NCBI RefSeq assembly: GCF_000317205.1
Contig: NZ_AJLK01000086.1
Coordinates: forward strand, 40,869-104,868
Direction of reading: 5' to 3'
Source: Fischerella muscicola PCC 7414
Lineage (GTDB): Bacteria > Cyanobacteriota > Cyanobacteriia > Cyanobacteriales > Nostocaceae
Length of the DNA stretch: 64,000 bases
The notes under the pieces were generated by a model. The model was not told the origin of the DNA and ran no database searches. It saw nothing but the letters and a program-made list of their open reading frames with translations. Each line of letters begins with the position of its first letter. Position 1 is the first letter of the stretch. Below, one piece after another: positions 55,220 to 63,898 of the stretch. A program made the position numbers and the translations under genes.

Positions 55220-55797
55220 TCACTGATTCAGGGTTTTCACCGTTAATACCTGTGGTGGTGTAGAGTCTGGTGGATAAATCAAATCTACCTGCACCATCCG
55301 ACGAGTGTTAGCTGGCATTTTTAACTTGACTAATGGGTCTAAAACTTGAGCAGTTCTGTGCCATAAATGCACGTAGCGAGTCTGTGATTTTCCTTGGTCA
55401 TCGGTGTACTTTAAGCGCACCGTACCACGGAAGAAGGGAAAATCTAGAGATGGTTTGCGGAAACGCAAAGCGCCTTGTGATAACTTATCTTCTTTGAGAG
55501 GCGTTTCTAGAGTGAGGCAGCGACACGTCCATAAATTAGCTGGCCCATTGTAGTGTTGGGAGGCGTAGGTGTTTTATCTCTTGGGCCAGCAAAATTACCG
55601 TTATTTAGCAAAGCTTGCCATTCGGCGAGGGTTGGGGCGCGATCGCTACCATCAGGATTTTTCTTGGCAAACATTGCTAAGCTAGCTGCGTATATTTTAT
55701 TACTACTCCGCAGCCGCATAAAACTAGAACGACCATTTACAGGTCTTTCTAAATAAAGTATAGGTTTGGAAAATTTATGTTGAGGCTGAATTGACAT
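55220..55797 (-). pseudogene. Decayed DUF3370 gene (two fragments)
   Basis: Two minus-strand frames abut: 55797-55507 (96 residues, with VNGRSSFMRLRSSNKIYAAS and PDGSDRAPTLAEWQALLNNG, ending GRVAASL) and the neighbouring frame to 55220 (82 or more residues, with KEDKLSQGALRFRKPSLDFP, RYVHLWHRTAQV and PPDSTPPQVLTVKTLNQ). Together they correspond to the middle and the end of the DUF3370 secreted protein of cyanobacteria (about 450 residues). The N-terminal half is missing, and about 80-100 residues seem deleted at the junction near 55510, changing the frame. So this is a truncated pseudogene and not two genes. Confidence 0.75.
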
Positions 55798-56244
55798 TGG
55801 TGTTAAACTTCAGGAAACTGTGGTGTCCAAGATAACTAGTTATAACTACAGTTTCCAAAAAATATATTTCGCCTAGCGATCGCTATTCTTACAAGCATAG
55901 GCTACTAGAGTTGCGAGCAGCCAGATCCCCGACTTTTTGAAAAAGTCGGGGATCTCACAGCAGATCAAAGTTGATGTGGTTGAGTACTAGATACGGTGAT
56001 GCGGATTAAAAATGTGTAGTAAGATTTTCAAGAATTAGTATTACTTGGTATTAAATTTTTATCTCCTCAGAGACTATTCAGGACTTTAAAATTACTTACG
56101 TTTATACTTAACAATTGACTAAATAAAAATTTAGTTACCTAAAATTTTGTTGCGAACAACAATAGCTCTATCGGAGAACCGGTGTTCTATGTCATCATGG
56201 CAAAATAGAATACGTATCCTTTTTTATCCACTAGGGAATCAAGC
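55798..56244. other. Intergenic region with hairpin repeat copy 3 and peroxiredoxin promoter region
   Basis: 447 bases. It holds the 33-base hairpin copy 3 at 55923-55955 and a near-palindrome AGAACCGGTGTTCT at 56175-56188, 57 bases before the peroxiredoxin start. An AT-rich zone (56030-56150) and a TAGAAT -10-like word near 56204 suggest a promoter. Confidence 0.45.
55923..55955. repeat. AGATCCCCGACTT hairpin repeat, copy 3
   Basis: Arms of 16 bases, AGATCCCCGACTTTTT and its exact complement, with one base (G) between. It is the longest and cleanest of the three copies. Confidence 0.85.
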
Positions 56245-56883
56245 ATGGCTCTCCGTCTAGGTGATACAGTACCGAACTTTACCCAAGCCTCCACAGATGG
56301 CGATATTGACTTTTATGAGTGGGCCGGTGACAGCTGGGTAGTGCTGTTCTCCCACCCCGCAGACTATACACCAGTTTGCACGACTGAGTTAGGAACCGTT
56401 GCCAAACTCAAACCAGAATTTGATAAGCGCAATGTGAAAGTAATCGCCCTGAGTGTTGATGATGTTGAGTCCCACACAGGCTGGGTAGGAGACATCGAAG
56501 AAACACAGAACACTAAACTAAACTACCCAATTCTGGCAGATGCTGATCGTAAAGTTTCTGATCTTTACGATATGATTCACCCCAACGCCAACGCTAGCGT
56601 GACGGTACGGACGGTATTTATCATTGATCCGAATAAGAAGTTGCGTCTTACCCTGACTTATCCTCCCAGCACTGGGCGCAATTTTGATGAAATTTTGCGA
56701 GTGATTGATTCGCTGCAACTAACTGATAACTACAGCGTCGCCACTCCAGCTGACTGGAAAGATGGTGATGATTGCGTAATTGTTCCTTCACTCAAAGATC
56801 CAGAAGTATTGAAGGAAAAGTTCCCCAAAGGTTATCAGGAAATTAAGCCTTATTTGCGGATGACTCCTCAGCCAAATAAATAA
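56245..56883 (+). CDS. 1-Cys peroxiredoxin (Prx6 type)
   Basis: 212 residues, ATG at 56245. It reduces peroxides with the peroxidatic Cys45 in SHPADYTPVCTTELG; only one catalytic Cys is conserved, as in Prx6, and the C-terminal extension (GDDCVIVPSLKDPEVLKEKFPKG and YLRMTPQPN) is typical. Arg in TVRTVFIIDPNKKLRL completes the site. Cytosolic, part of oxidative-stress defence. A strong intrinsic terminator follows 19 bases after the stop, so it is monocistronic. Confidence 0.96.
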   Translation: MALRLGDTVPNFTQASTDGDIDFYEWAGDSWVVLFSHPADYTPVCTTELGTVAKLKPEFDKRNVKVIALSVDDVESHTGWVGDIEETQNTKLNYPILADADRKVSDLYDMIHPNANASVTVRTVFIIDPNKKLRLTLTYPPSTGRNFDEILRVIDSLQLTDNYSVATPADWKDGDDCVIVPSLKDPEVLKEKFPKGYQEIKPYLRMTPQPNK

Positions 56884-56901
56884 TTGGACTGAGTGAAAGA
56901 A

Positions 56902-56932
56902 CCTCGCCTTTTCAAGGAAGGCGGGGTTTTTT
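56902..56932 (+). terminator. Intrinsic terminator of the peroxiredoxin gene
   Basis: CCTCGCCTT (56902-56910), seven-base loop, AAGGCGGGG (56918-56926), then TTTTTT. The nine-pair stem contains one G-T pair. Confidence 0.85.
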
Positions 56933-56960
56933 GCCAAGTGTTCAGAGTTTGAGTTTGTTT

Positions 56961-56995
56961 AACGAACACTCATGGAACACTCATGGAACACAGAT
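56961..56995. repeat. 35-nt dispersed repeat, copy 2
   Basis: Identical to 50421-50455 over 35 bases, again including the doubled ACTCATGGAAC. It follows the peroxiredoxin terminator. Confidence 0.85.
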
Positions 56996-57078
56996 GTTTT
57001 TGGCGTTGGCTTTGTGTTGTCTACGCCTTGCACTGTCTACCCTGTGGGAAGTCGCTTGCGCGTTTACGACTTTAAAAA

Positions 57079-57837
57079 CTAATTCACATTAGGCGTAATT
57101 TCTGATAAGATTTTGTAAGCTTCGTTAATCAATCGCATTTTTTCTTGTGCTTGTTGTTGCAATTGTGGTTTGTCTACAAACAAGTCTGGATGCCATTTTT
57201 TGACTAAAGTTTTATAAGCCTGCTTTATTTCGACTAAGGAAGCACTCGGTTGTAATCCTAAACTAGTGTAAGCGCGAGTGATTTTATCTTTTTCCGCTTG
57301 GGTTTTAGGTTGATGAGGTGCTTGTTGACTTTGATTTTGATGCTGTTGTTTGCTAGTTTGAGAATTAGGCGATCGCATTTCGGCTTTCATTTGCGCTATT
57401 TCTTGATCCAGTTCCCAAGCACGAAATTTTGCCTCTAAGTCTTCTGGTTTGGGTGGAGGTGGAACAGATGCAGAGGAATTTCTGGTTTTTGTTTGTTGAG
57501 TTGTATTTTCCTGTTTTCTTGTCTGTGTTTGTCGATGTGTCCCCACATCCTCTTTGATACCTGCTCCTGAAAAACTATATACTGATTGTCTTGCTTTTGC
57601 TGTTGGTATTTCTACTTCTAATTCACGAGGGATAGAAATTCCCAAAGTCTTTTCTAATTCTCGATTTAACTGGTTTAAGCTATTTTGCCAATCTTGTAAT
57701 TTTTGACGTTTTTGAGTTACTTCTTGTGGTTCTGATTCCTGTGTAAATTTAATCACTTGTTCAGCTTTTTTCTCATAATCAGCTAAAGCGATCGCCCCAT
57801 CAGCTTGATATTTTTCTCTTAAATTTTCTAAACTCAA
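57079..57837 (-). CDS. DnaJ (J-domain) protein
   Basis: 252 residues with a TTG start at 57837 (MSLENLREKYQADGAIALAD). A helical N-terminal part with coiled-coil character is followed by a Thr/Gln/Ser-rich linker and a C-terminal J-domain at about 188-250 (ITRAYTSLGLQPSASLVEIK, KTLVKKWHPDLF, INEAYKIL) with the HPD motif intact. J-domain at the C-terminus is not the usual type I layout; it would stimulate an Hsp70 (DnaK), maybe with the N-terminal part as substrate or membrane-binding domain. It is adjacent to cysK (head-to-head). TTG as a start is inferred from the frame; no strong RBS is seen. Confidence 0.85.
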   Translation of the reverse strand: MSLENLREKYQADGAIALADYEKKAEQVIKFTQESEPQEVTQKRQKLQDWQNSLNQLNRELEKTLGISIPRELEVEIPTAKARQSVYSFSGAGIKEDVGTHRQTQTRKQENTTQQTKTRNSSASVPPPPKPEDLEAKFRAWELDQEIAQMKAEMRSPNSQTSKQQHQNQSQQAPHQPKTQAEKDKITRAYTSLGLQPSASLVEIKQAYKTLVKKWHPDLFVDKPQLQQQAQEKMRLINEAYKILSEITPNVN

Positions 57838-58047
57838 CCAGGCACCTAATTTCTCGAAAAAATAACTAAGTCAACAGTGCAATTACTACTTGTGTTTGCA
57901 GTTTATTTCTGAACGTAGATTCAACAGCTTGTATTTAAATTCCAGATTAGAAGCCAGAAGTACTTAGCAGAAATAAAGAATCTATCTGAGAAGCAGCACC
58001 ACTATAAGTAAAAATTTTTATAAGGAAGAACTCAGGTAAACTCACAT

Positions 58048-59022
58048 ATGGATATTAAAAATGGCTTTGTAGGCACCGTTGGCAACACGCCACTGATTCG
58101 GCTCAATAGCTTTTGTGAAGAAACTGGCTGTGAAATTCTGGGTAAGGCCGAATTTCTCAATCCTGGTGGTTCTGTGAAAGACCGCGCTGCACTTTATATT
58201 ATTCAAGATGCAGAAGAAAAAGGCTTACTGAAACCTGGCGGCACAGTTGTAGAAGGAACAGCAGGCAATACTGGTATTGGATTAGCACACATATGTAATG
58301 CCAAAGGCTACAAATGCCTAATTATCATTCCTGATACCCAGTCTCAAGAAAAAATGGATGCTTTGAGGGCATTAGGTGCAGAAGTTCGTCCCGTCCCTGC
58401 TGTACCTTATAAAGACCCCAATAACTATGTCAAGTTATCTGGTAGAGTCGCCAGTGAAATGGAAAATGCCATTTGGGCGAATCAGTTTGATAACTTAGCC
58501 AACCGTCGTGCCCACTACGAAACCACAGGCCCAGAAATTTGGACACAAACAGACGGTAGAATAGACGGCTGGGTAGCAGCAACTGGAACTGGTGGCACTT
58601 ATGCAGGTGTCTCTCTGTTTCTCAAGGAAAAAAATCCAGATATTAAATGTGTAGTTGCTGATCCGATGGGTAGCGGACTTTACAGCTATATCAAAACTGG
58701 CGAAATCAAGATGGAAGGTAATTCCATCACAGAAGGTATTGGTAATAGTCGCATCACCGCTAACATGGAAGGCGCACCAGCTGATGATGCCATTCAAATC
58801 CATGACCAAGAAGCCCTACAGGTAGTTTATCAACTGCTGCGAAAAGATGGTTTATTTATGGGTGGTTCTACAGGTATCAATGTAGCCGCAGCTGTCGCCT
58901 TAGCAAAACAGATGGGGCCAGGACATACCATAGTTACCATTTTGTGTGACAGTGGTTCCCGCTATCAGTCACGCATATTTAACCGTGAATGGTTACAATC
59001 AAAGGGACTTTTACCAGGATAG
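58048..59022 (+). CDS. cysK: Cysteine synthase (O-acetylserine sulfhydrylase)
   Basis: 324 residues, ATG at 58048. It forms cysteine from O-acetylserine and sulfide with PLP. Lys44 (NPGGSVKDRAA) binds PLP; EGTAGNTGIGLAH, GTGGTYAG and GGSTGINVAAA line the active site. The sequence resembles the cyanobacterial cysteine synthase A form; GNTPLIRLN at 12-20 agrees. The window has no cysE nearby. A GTAGGGTAGC hairpin follows the stop. The cystathionine beta-synthase-like alternative is less likely because of the length and the absence of a CBS domain. Confidence 0.93.
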   Translation: MDIKNGFVGTVGNTPLIRLNSFCEETGCEILGKAEFLNPGGSVKDRAALYIIQDAEEKGLLKPGGTVVEGTAGNTGIGLAHICNAKGYKCLIIIPDTQSQEKMDALRALGAEVRPVPAVPYKDPNNYVKLSGRVASEMENAIWANQFDNLANRRAHYETTGPEIWTQTDGRIDGWVAATGTGGTYAGVSLFLKEKNPDIKCVVADPMGSGLYSYIKTGEIKMEGNSITEGIGNSRITANMEGAPADDAIQIHDQEALQVVYQLLRKDGLFMGGSTGINVAAAVALAKQMGPGHTIVTILCDSGSRYQSRIFNREWLQSKGLLPG

Positions 59023-59050
59023 GTAGTGGTTTGTAGTTGGTGGTTGGTGG

Positions 59051-59073
59051 GTAGGGTAGCACAGCTACCCTAC
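59051..59073. terminator. Hairpin after cysK
   Basis: GTAGGGTAGC, loop ACA, GCTACCCTAC: ten perfect pairs, 29 bases after the cysK stop, with no T run. It may act as a terminator or mRNA stabiliser. Confidence 0.5.
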
Positions 59074-59084
59074 AGTAGTGGTTT

Positions 59085-59146
59085 GAAACAATCAACAACC
59101 AACTATCAACAAACAACTATCAACTATCAACAACCAACTATCAAAA
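59085..59146. repeat. Short repeats CAACAACCAAC / CTATCAAC
   Basis: About eight units of CAACAAC, CAACTAT and CAACCAA up to the start of the ferredoxin-like gene, so these may form its 5' leader. Complementary GTTGGTGG words precede the hairpin. Confidence 0.65.
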
Positions 59147-59434
59147 ATGAAATGTATTCGCGTCTGCCAAAATCGTACTTGTCGTAAGCAAGGATCTGCC
59201 CAAGTATTAAGGGCTTTTGAGGCTATATCTATCCCTGATGTAAAGGTAATGGGTAGCAGTTGTTTGGGACAATGCGGCAATGGGCCAATGGTATTGGTAT
59301 TGCCAGATATGGTTTGGTACAGTGGCGTTTTTCCTAGTGAAGTACCTTTAATAGTTGAACAGCATTTGTTGGGTAATCAACTTGTCACCAAGATGCTTTA
59401 TCATCGGTTTCATCCTCAGGAACAAAAACAATAA
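59147..59434 (+). CDS. 2Fe-2S thioredoxin-like ferredoxin
   Basis: 95 residues, ATG at 59147. Four Cys at C7, C12 (RVCQNRTCRKQGS), C39 and C43 (SSCLGQCGNGP) form the NuoE/2Fe-2S thioredoxin-like ligand set, as in [2Fe-2S] ferredoxins such as Aquifex ferredoxin. Cys3 is an extra. Electron-transfer protein in the cytosol; the partner is unknown. The P450 gene directly downstream (159 bases) could suggest a redox partner for it, which is inference. Confidence 0.85.
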   Translation: MKCIRVCQNRTCRKQGSAQVLRAFEAISIPDVKVMGSSCLGQCGNGPMVLVLPDMVWYSGVFPSEVPLIVEQHLLGNQLVTKMLYHRFHPQEQKQ

Positions 59435-59592
59435 ATTTAGTTATTCCCTCCTCGCAAGCGAACAGAGTTCGAGTGGGGTAAAAATATTGCGATCGCTTGC
59501 TCATACACCTGAATATGCCAAACTCGCATCAGCCCTGAATTTATTACACTTGATAGCAGATGGCACAAAGCAGCAATGCAGCAAAAAAGTGT

Positions 59593-60963
59593 ATGAAACT
59601 ACCAAACGGTCCAAAAACTCCTCAGCTAGTACAAATGCTCCAGTGGATCAGTAGTCCTATGAAGTATATGGAGGACTGTACTCAGCATTATGGCGATATA
59701 TTTACATTACAGTTAACAGGCCCTGTAGTTTTTGTGAGCAATCCCCAAGCGCTACAGCAGATTTTGACTAGCGATACTAAAGAGTTTGCAGCCCCCGGTG
59801 AACCGTTATTTGAATCTTTGCTTGGTAAACATTCTGTAATTACTGTCACTGGTGAAGTGCATCGGCGTCAACGTCAGTTATTGATGCCTCCTTTTCATGG
59901 TGAGAGAATGCGAACCTATGCCCAAGTAATTACCAAGGTTACAGAAGAAATTATTAGCCAATGGCAAATAGACCGACCTTTTACTGTCCATCCTGCCATG
60001 CAGGCAATTACCATGCGGATCATCATGCAAGCAGTGTTTGGGCTGTATGATAGTCCCCGCGCCCAAGAATTAGAAGAACTTTTGACTTTAATACTCAATC
60101 GCGGTGGCAGTTCGCCTTTACGGACTTTAATGCTTTATTTTCCGGCTTTGCAAAAAGATTTAGGCCCATTGACTCCTTGGGGTACTTTCCTACGTCGGCG
60201 ATCGCGAGTTTATCAACTTCTACAGGAAGAAATTCAAGCACGGCGAGAACAAGCTGACTCATCACGTACAGATGTGCTGAGTTTATTGATTGCAGCACAG
60301 GATGAAGCAGGTCAAACCATGACCGATGCAGAGTTAAGTGATGAGTTAATGACTTTATTAGTGGCAGGCCACGAAACTACTGCTACAGCCGTGACTTGGG
60401 CATTATATTGGATTCACAAATTGCCAGCAGTACGCGAAAAGCTATTGCAAGAACTTGATACTGTTAGCGATCGCTCTGACTCTAATACTATTTCAAAGTT
60501 ACCCTATCTCAATGCTGTGTGTAACGAAAGCTTGCGTATCTACCCTGTGGCAATGCTGACTTTTGCCCGTGTAGTTCAGCAACCCCTATCTTTATGCGGA
60601 TACGAACTCGAACCAGGTACAGCAGTGATGGGATCTATTTATCTCACTCATCAACGTGAAGATTTATACCCACAGCCTAAGCAATTTAAACCAGAACGCT
60701 TTTTAGAGAGACAGTTTTCACCCTACGAATTTTTACCATTTGGCGGTGGTGCAAAGCGTTGTATCGGTGCGGCTTTTGCTCAATTTGAAATGAAATTAAT
60801 ACTAGCAACAATTCTTTCACGTTTAGAATTAGCATTGCTAGATAACTCTGATGTCAAACCAAAGCGTCGGGGTTTGGTAACAGGGCCAGATCGCCCCATT
60901 CAAATGGTTGTGAGCAATCAGCGTCAAGTCGAGTCTCGCATACCAGAAGCTATTTCTGGATGA
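59593..60963 (+). CDS. Cytochrome P450, CYP110-like (first copy)
   Basis: 456 residues from ATG 59593 (MKLPNGPKTPQLVQ), chosen because the second copy begins the same way (MKLPDGPHTPPLVQ); an in-frame TTG/ATG 11 codons upstream is less likely. Haem ligand Cys390 is in FGGGAKRCIGAAFA; the I-helix AGHETTA, K-helix ESLR and the FKPERFLERQ segment are intact. CYP110 enzymes of Nostoc hydroxylate fatty acids and alkanes. It has no transmembrane anchor. A near-duplicate follows 66 bases downstream, so they may be one operon. Substrate not known. Confidence 0.92.
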   Translation: MKLPNGPKTPQLVQMLQWISSPMKYMEDCTQHYGDIFTLQLTGPVVFVSNPQALQQILTSDTKEFAAPGEPLFESLLGKHSVITVTGEVHRRQRQLLMPPFHGERMRTYAQVITKVTEEIISQWQIDRPFTVHPAMQAITMRIIMQAVFGLYDSPRAQELEELLTLILNRGGSSPLRTLMLYFPALQKDLGPLTPWGTFLRRRSRVYQLLQEEIQARREQADSSRTDVLSLLIAAQDEAGQTMTDAELSDELMTLLVAGHETTATAVTWALYWIHKLPAVREKLLQELDTVSDRSDSNTISKLPYLNAVCNESLRIYPVAMLTFARVVQQPLSLCGYELEPGTAVMGSIYLTHQREDLYPQPKQFKPERFLERQFSPYEFLPFGGGAKRCIGAAFAQFEMKLILATILSRLELALLDNSDVKPKRRGLVTGPDRPIQMVVSNQRQVESRIPEAISG

Positions 60964-61029
60964 ACTTTGATAGTTTAGGTTTAGGCAGTTGTAAAACTGT
61001 CTAAATCTTAACTTTTTTAAAAAGCTATT

Positions 61030-62406
61030 ATGAAACTCCCTGATGGCCCGCATACACCACCCCTAGTACAACTCATCAATATACTGCTTCGTCCTTTAGA
61101 AACTCTAGAAGAAAATGCCAAGCTTTATGGAGACTGCTTTACAACTCGGATAACTGGGTTTCCACCATTAGTTGTTGTGAGTCATCCCCAGGCAATTCAA
61201 GAAATTTTGACTGCTGACTCTAAATTGTTTGATGCTGGGCAAGCTAATCAGATTTTACATCCTTTAGTAGGTGATTACTCGCTGTTATTAATGGATGGCG
61301 ATCGCCATCAAAACCAGCGACGTTTATTGACTCCTCCTTTTCATGGGGAGAGAATGCGAACTTACGGTCAGTTAATTTGTGACATCACCGAGAAAGTTAC
61401 TGATCGCTGGACTATCGGTAAGACTTTCGTCGCCCGTTCCATCCTGCAAGAAATTTCCCTGCGAGTTATCCTCCGCGCCGTTTTTGGTGTGGATGAAGGA
61501 CAACGTTTCGAGGAGTTGCGGCGACTTCTGAGCAAGATACTCGATACTTTTGACTCACCAATTAAATCGAGTTTCTTGTTTCTGAAGATACTGCAAAAAG
61601 ATTTGGGTTCTTGGAGTCCTTGGGGACGTTTTCTGTGCCAGCGAGAGCAAGTGGACAAACTTATCTACGCAGAAATTCAAGAACGTCGCCAGCAATCCCA
61701 ATCATCTAGTGAAGATATCTTGAGTTTAATGATGTCGGCGCATGATGCATCTGGACAAACAATGACAGATCAACAATTGCGCGACGAATTGATGACACTA
61801 CTGTTGGCAGGTCATGAAACTACCGCTTCTGCTTTAGCATGGGCATTGTATTGGATTCACAAGCAACCGACAGTCAAGGAAAAACTTTTACAAGAACTGG
61901 AAAGCATCGGTACTCATCCAGACCCTAGCGAGGTCGCTAAGCTACCCTATCTCACAGCAGTTTGTCAAGAAACACTACGTATATACCCTATTGGTTTGTT
62001 TACTTTTACTCGCATTTTAAAATCACCATTGCAGCTAATGGGTTACAACTATGAGCCGGGTACGTGTTTCGCACCTTGTATTTATTTAGTCCACCACCGT
62101 GACGATACATATCCACAACCAAAGCAGTTTCAACCAGAACGCTTTTTAGAAAGGCAATATTCACCTTACGAATATTTACCCTTTGGGGGTGGTAGCCGTC
62201 GCTGTATAGGTATGGCTTTTGCGCTGTTTGAAATGAAGCTTGTCTTGGCAAATATTTTGTCACACTGGCAACTAGATTTGGTAGATCATCGTCCTGTACA
62301 CCCCGTTCGTCGTGGTGTTGCTACCACACCTGCTGGTGGTGTACCGATGATAGTGATAGACAAAAACTCCTCCACAAGTAAAATGCTTAAACCAGCTATC
62401 AGTTAA
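61030..62406 (+). CDS. Cytochrome P450, CYP110-like (second copy)
   Basis: 458 residues, ATG at 61030. Same layout as the upstream gene: PPFHGERMRTYGQ, LMTLLLAGHETTA (I-helix), ETLRIYP (K-helix), FQPERFLERQYSPYEYLPFGGGSRRC with haem Cys392. The two proteins are clearly paralogous but diverged in the substrate-recognition loops (e.g., about 160-230), consistent with an old tandem duplication and split specificity. It ends before a strong bidirectional terminator. Substrate not known; fatty acids or terpenes are typical for the family. Confidence 0.92.
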   Translation: MKLPDGPHTPPLVQLINILLRPLETLEENAKLYGDCFTTRITGFPPLVVVSHPQAIQEILTADSKLFDAGQANQILHPLVGDYSLLLMDGDRHQNQRRLLTPPFHGERMRTYGQLICDITEKVTDRWTIGKTFVARSILQEISLRVILRAVFGVDEGQRFEELRRLLSKILDTFDSPIKSSFLFLKILQKDLGSWSPWGRFLCQREQVDKLIYAEIQERRQQSQSSSEDILSLMMSAHDASGQTMTDQQLRDELMTLLLAGHETTASALAWALYWIHKQPTVKEKLLQELESIGTHPDPSEVAKLPYLTAVCQETLRIYPIGLFTFTRILKSPLQLMGYNYEPGTCFAPCIYLVHHRDDTYPQPKQFQPERFLERQYSPYEYLPFGGGSRRCIGMAFALFEMKLVLANILSHWQLDLVDHRPVHPVRRGVATTPAGGVPMIVIDKNSSTSKMLKPAIS

Positions 62407-62407
62407 A

Positions 62408-62442
62408 AGTTAACAGTGATCAATAACTGATCACTGTTAACT
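62408..62442. terminator. Bidirectional terminator between P450 and polymerase genes
   Basis: AGTTAACAGTGATCA (62408-62422), loop ATAAC, TGATCACTGTTAACT (62428-62442): 15 perfect pairs between convergent genes. It starts right after the P450 stop codon at 62404-62406. Confidence 0.7.
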
Positions 62443-62467
62443 GATAACTGTTCACTGTTAGGGGCGA

Positions 62468-63898
62468 TTAGTTTATCCCAGGATTTCGTTGCTTCACATG
62501 ATACTTGTGTCCTGCCAAGACAATAGCTAAAAATCCCCAAAGCATCATACCAGAAACTCCGAGCATCGCACTACCAAGTGGGAGAGTCGCAAAACTAGCA
62601 AGAGCAATGGCACGCGCAGCAGCCATAAAAGGATCAAAACTTGGTTCTGTAAATTGAAACACCTGAAACAACAGCAAAATTAATCCACCCAAATAAAAGA
62701 TAGCGCCAAACCAACCCAGCGTAAAAAACATATCCAAAATACCGCTATCAATGACAATCGGTTCTAAGACACCTTTTTCATTCACAATGAAAGTATTACC
62801 GATGCCATTCCCCAGAATATTAGTCATTGCTTTGGTGAAACCGTCTCGATAAATCTCTTGTCTGACTTGAGCGCTGTTGTCTTTTTCGAGATTACTAAGA
62901 GTTTCTAAGCGGGTAGCAATTGCTTCAGAGAATGGTTCCATAGTGGTCAATGGCACAACACAAATAGCCATAACCAAAACAGTTACCATCAGACGCATTT
63001 GAATTTTTGGTTTGAGTGAAGACAGCAGGGTTAAGACTCCTACAAACCAGCATCCCCATAAAGTCCGCACCATTGTCAGCAGAAACGCCAAGTAACCAGC
63101 TGCTGCGGCTGGAATACGCATAAATTCAGTGCTAGTAAATAGTAATAACAAGCCTGTCATCATCATGCTGGCAAAAGGCCCTGGCGAGGCCATCGTACTC
63201 CAAACACGAATTTTCAAAGGTTCAGGATCTCCAAAACTTTTCAGCTTTGTGCTTTCTAGCCAAAATCGATCCCACTCTGGAGCAGTCACAAACTGGAAGA
63301 CGCCATAAATCCCTGTCACCAAAACTCCCCAGAGAAATATACGGATCATGCTTTGACGGTACTGGGGATATTCTCGCCACTTGATAAATATGAAGAAAGC
63401 AAAACTAATCGGGGTTAACCAATCCAACATACCCCTAGCTGCGGTGAAGGGTGTAGTTTTAACAAATCCGATTAAGAAGCCATAAAATACACCCAAAAAA
63501 GCTAGTACAAAGGGCATTCCACCTTTACGAGAAGATTGGGGCAGGTTTTTTAAGGTGGTATGTAAGGTGAGGAGGGTTACTAAATATTGTGATACTAATA
63601 TAAAGCGACTGGCATCAAAACCACTGCGATAATCTATGAGGCGACTAATAAAGGGTGTAAGAAACCACATCCACCAAACTAAGCCAATATAAAGGAGGGG
63701 ATACCGCAGATACAGGAAAATCCCTACACCTAAAGTACCCACAATATAAATTTGGCGAGCAGCCGCACCAGCAGCGAAAGTAGATGCTACTACAACCAGC
63801 ACTAGCCCCACAATTGCTAACCAACCCAGTAGTGGTGGTTGTTGTTGTTCTGAGCTTGTTGTTGCGTAACTAGTCAAATTAGCCTGCCTGTAAGTCAC
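62468..63898 (-). CDS. O-antigen ligase/polymerase-like membrane protein
   Basis: 476 residues with a GTG start at 63898 (MTYRQANLTSYATTSSEQQQ), supported by GGAG about seven bases upstream. About 11-12 hydrophobic segments (e.g., LGWLAIVGLVLVVVASTFA, AFLGVFYGFLIGF, YLAFLLTMVRTLWGCW) and a large loop around residues 310-390 (NLEKDNSAQVRQEIYRDGFT, GNGIGNT) are typical of O-antigen ligase (WaaL) and exopolysaccharide polymerases (Wzy type). It probably works in the cytoplasmic membrane in surface polysaccharide synthesis, but the polymer is unknown. The 62405-62467 gap ends at a terminator; the upstream neighbour is outside the window. Confidence 0.8.
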   Translation of the reverse strand: MTYRQANLTSYATTSSEQQQPPLLGWLAIVGLVLVVVASTFAAGAAARQIYIVGTLGVGIFLYLRYPLLYIGLVWWMWFLTPFISRLIDYRSGFDASRFILVSQYLVTLLTLHTTLKNLPQSSRKGGMPFVLAFLGVFYGFLIGFVKTTPFTAARGMLDWLTPISFAFFIFIKWREYPQYRQSMIRIFLWGVLVTGIYGVFQFVTAPEWDRFWLESTKLKSFGDPEPLKIRVWSTMASPGPFASMMMTGLLLLFTSTEFMRIPAAAAGYLAFLLTMVRTLWGCWFVGVLTLLSSLKPKIQMRLMVTVLVMAICVVPLTTMEPFSEAIATRLETLSNLEKDNSAQVRQEIYRDGFTKAMTNILGNGIGNTFIVNEKGVLEPIVIDSGILDMFFTLGWFGAIFYLGGLILLLFQVFQFTEPSFDPFMAAARAIALASFATLPLGSAMLGVSGMMLWGFLAIVLAGHKYHVKQRNPGIN

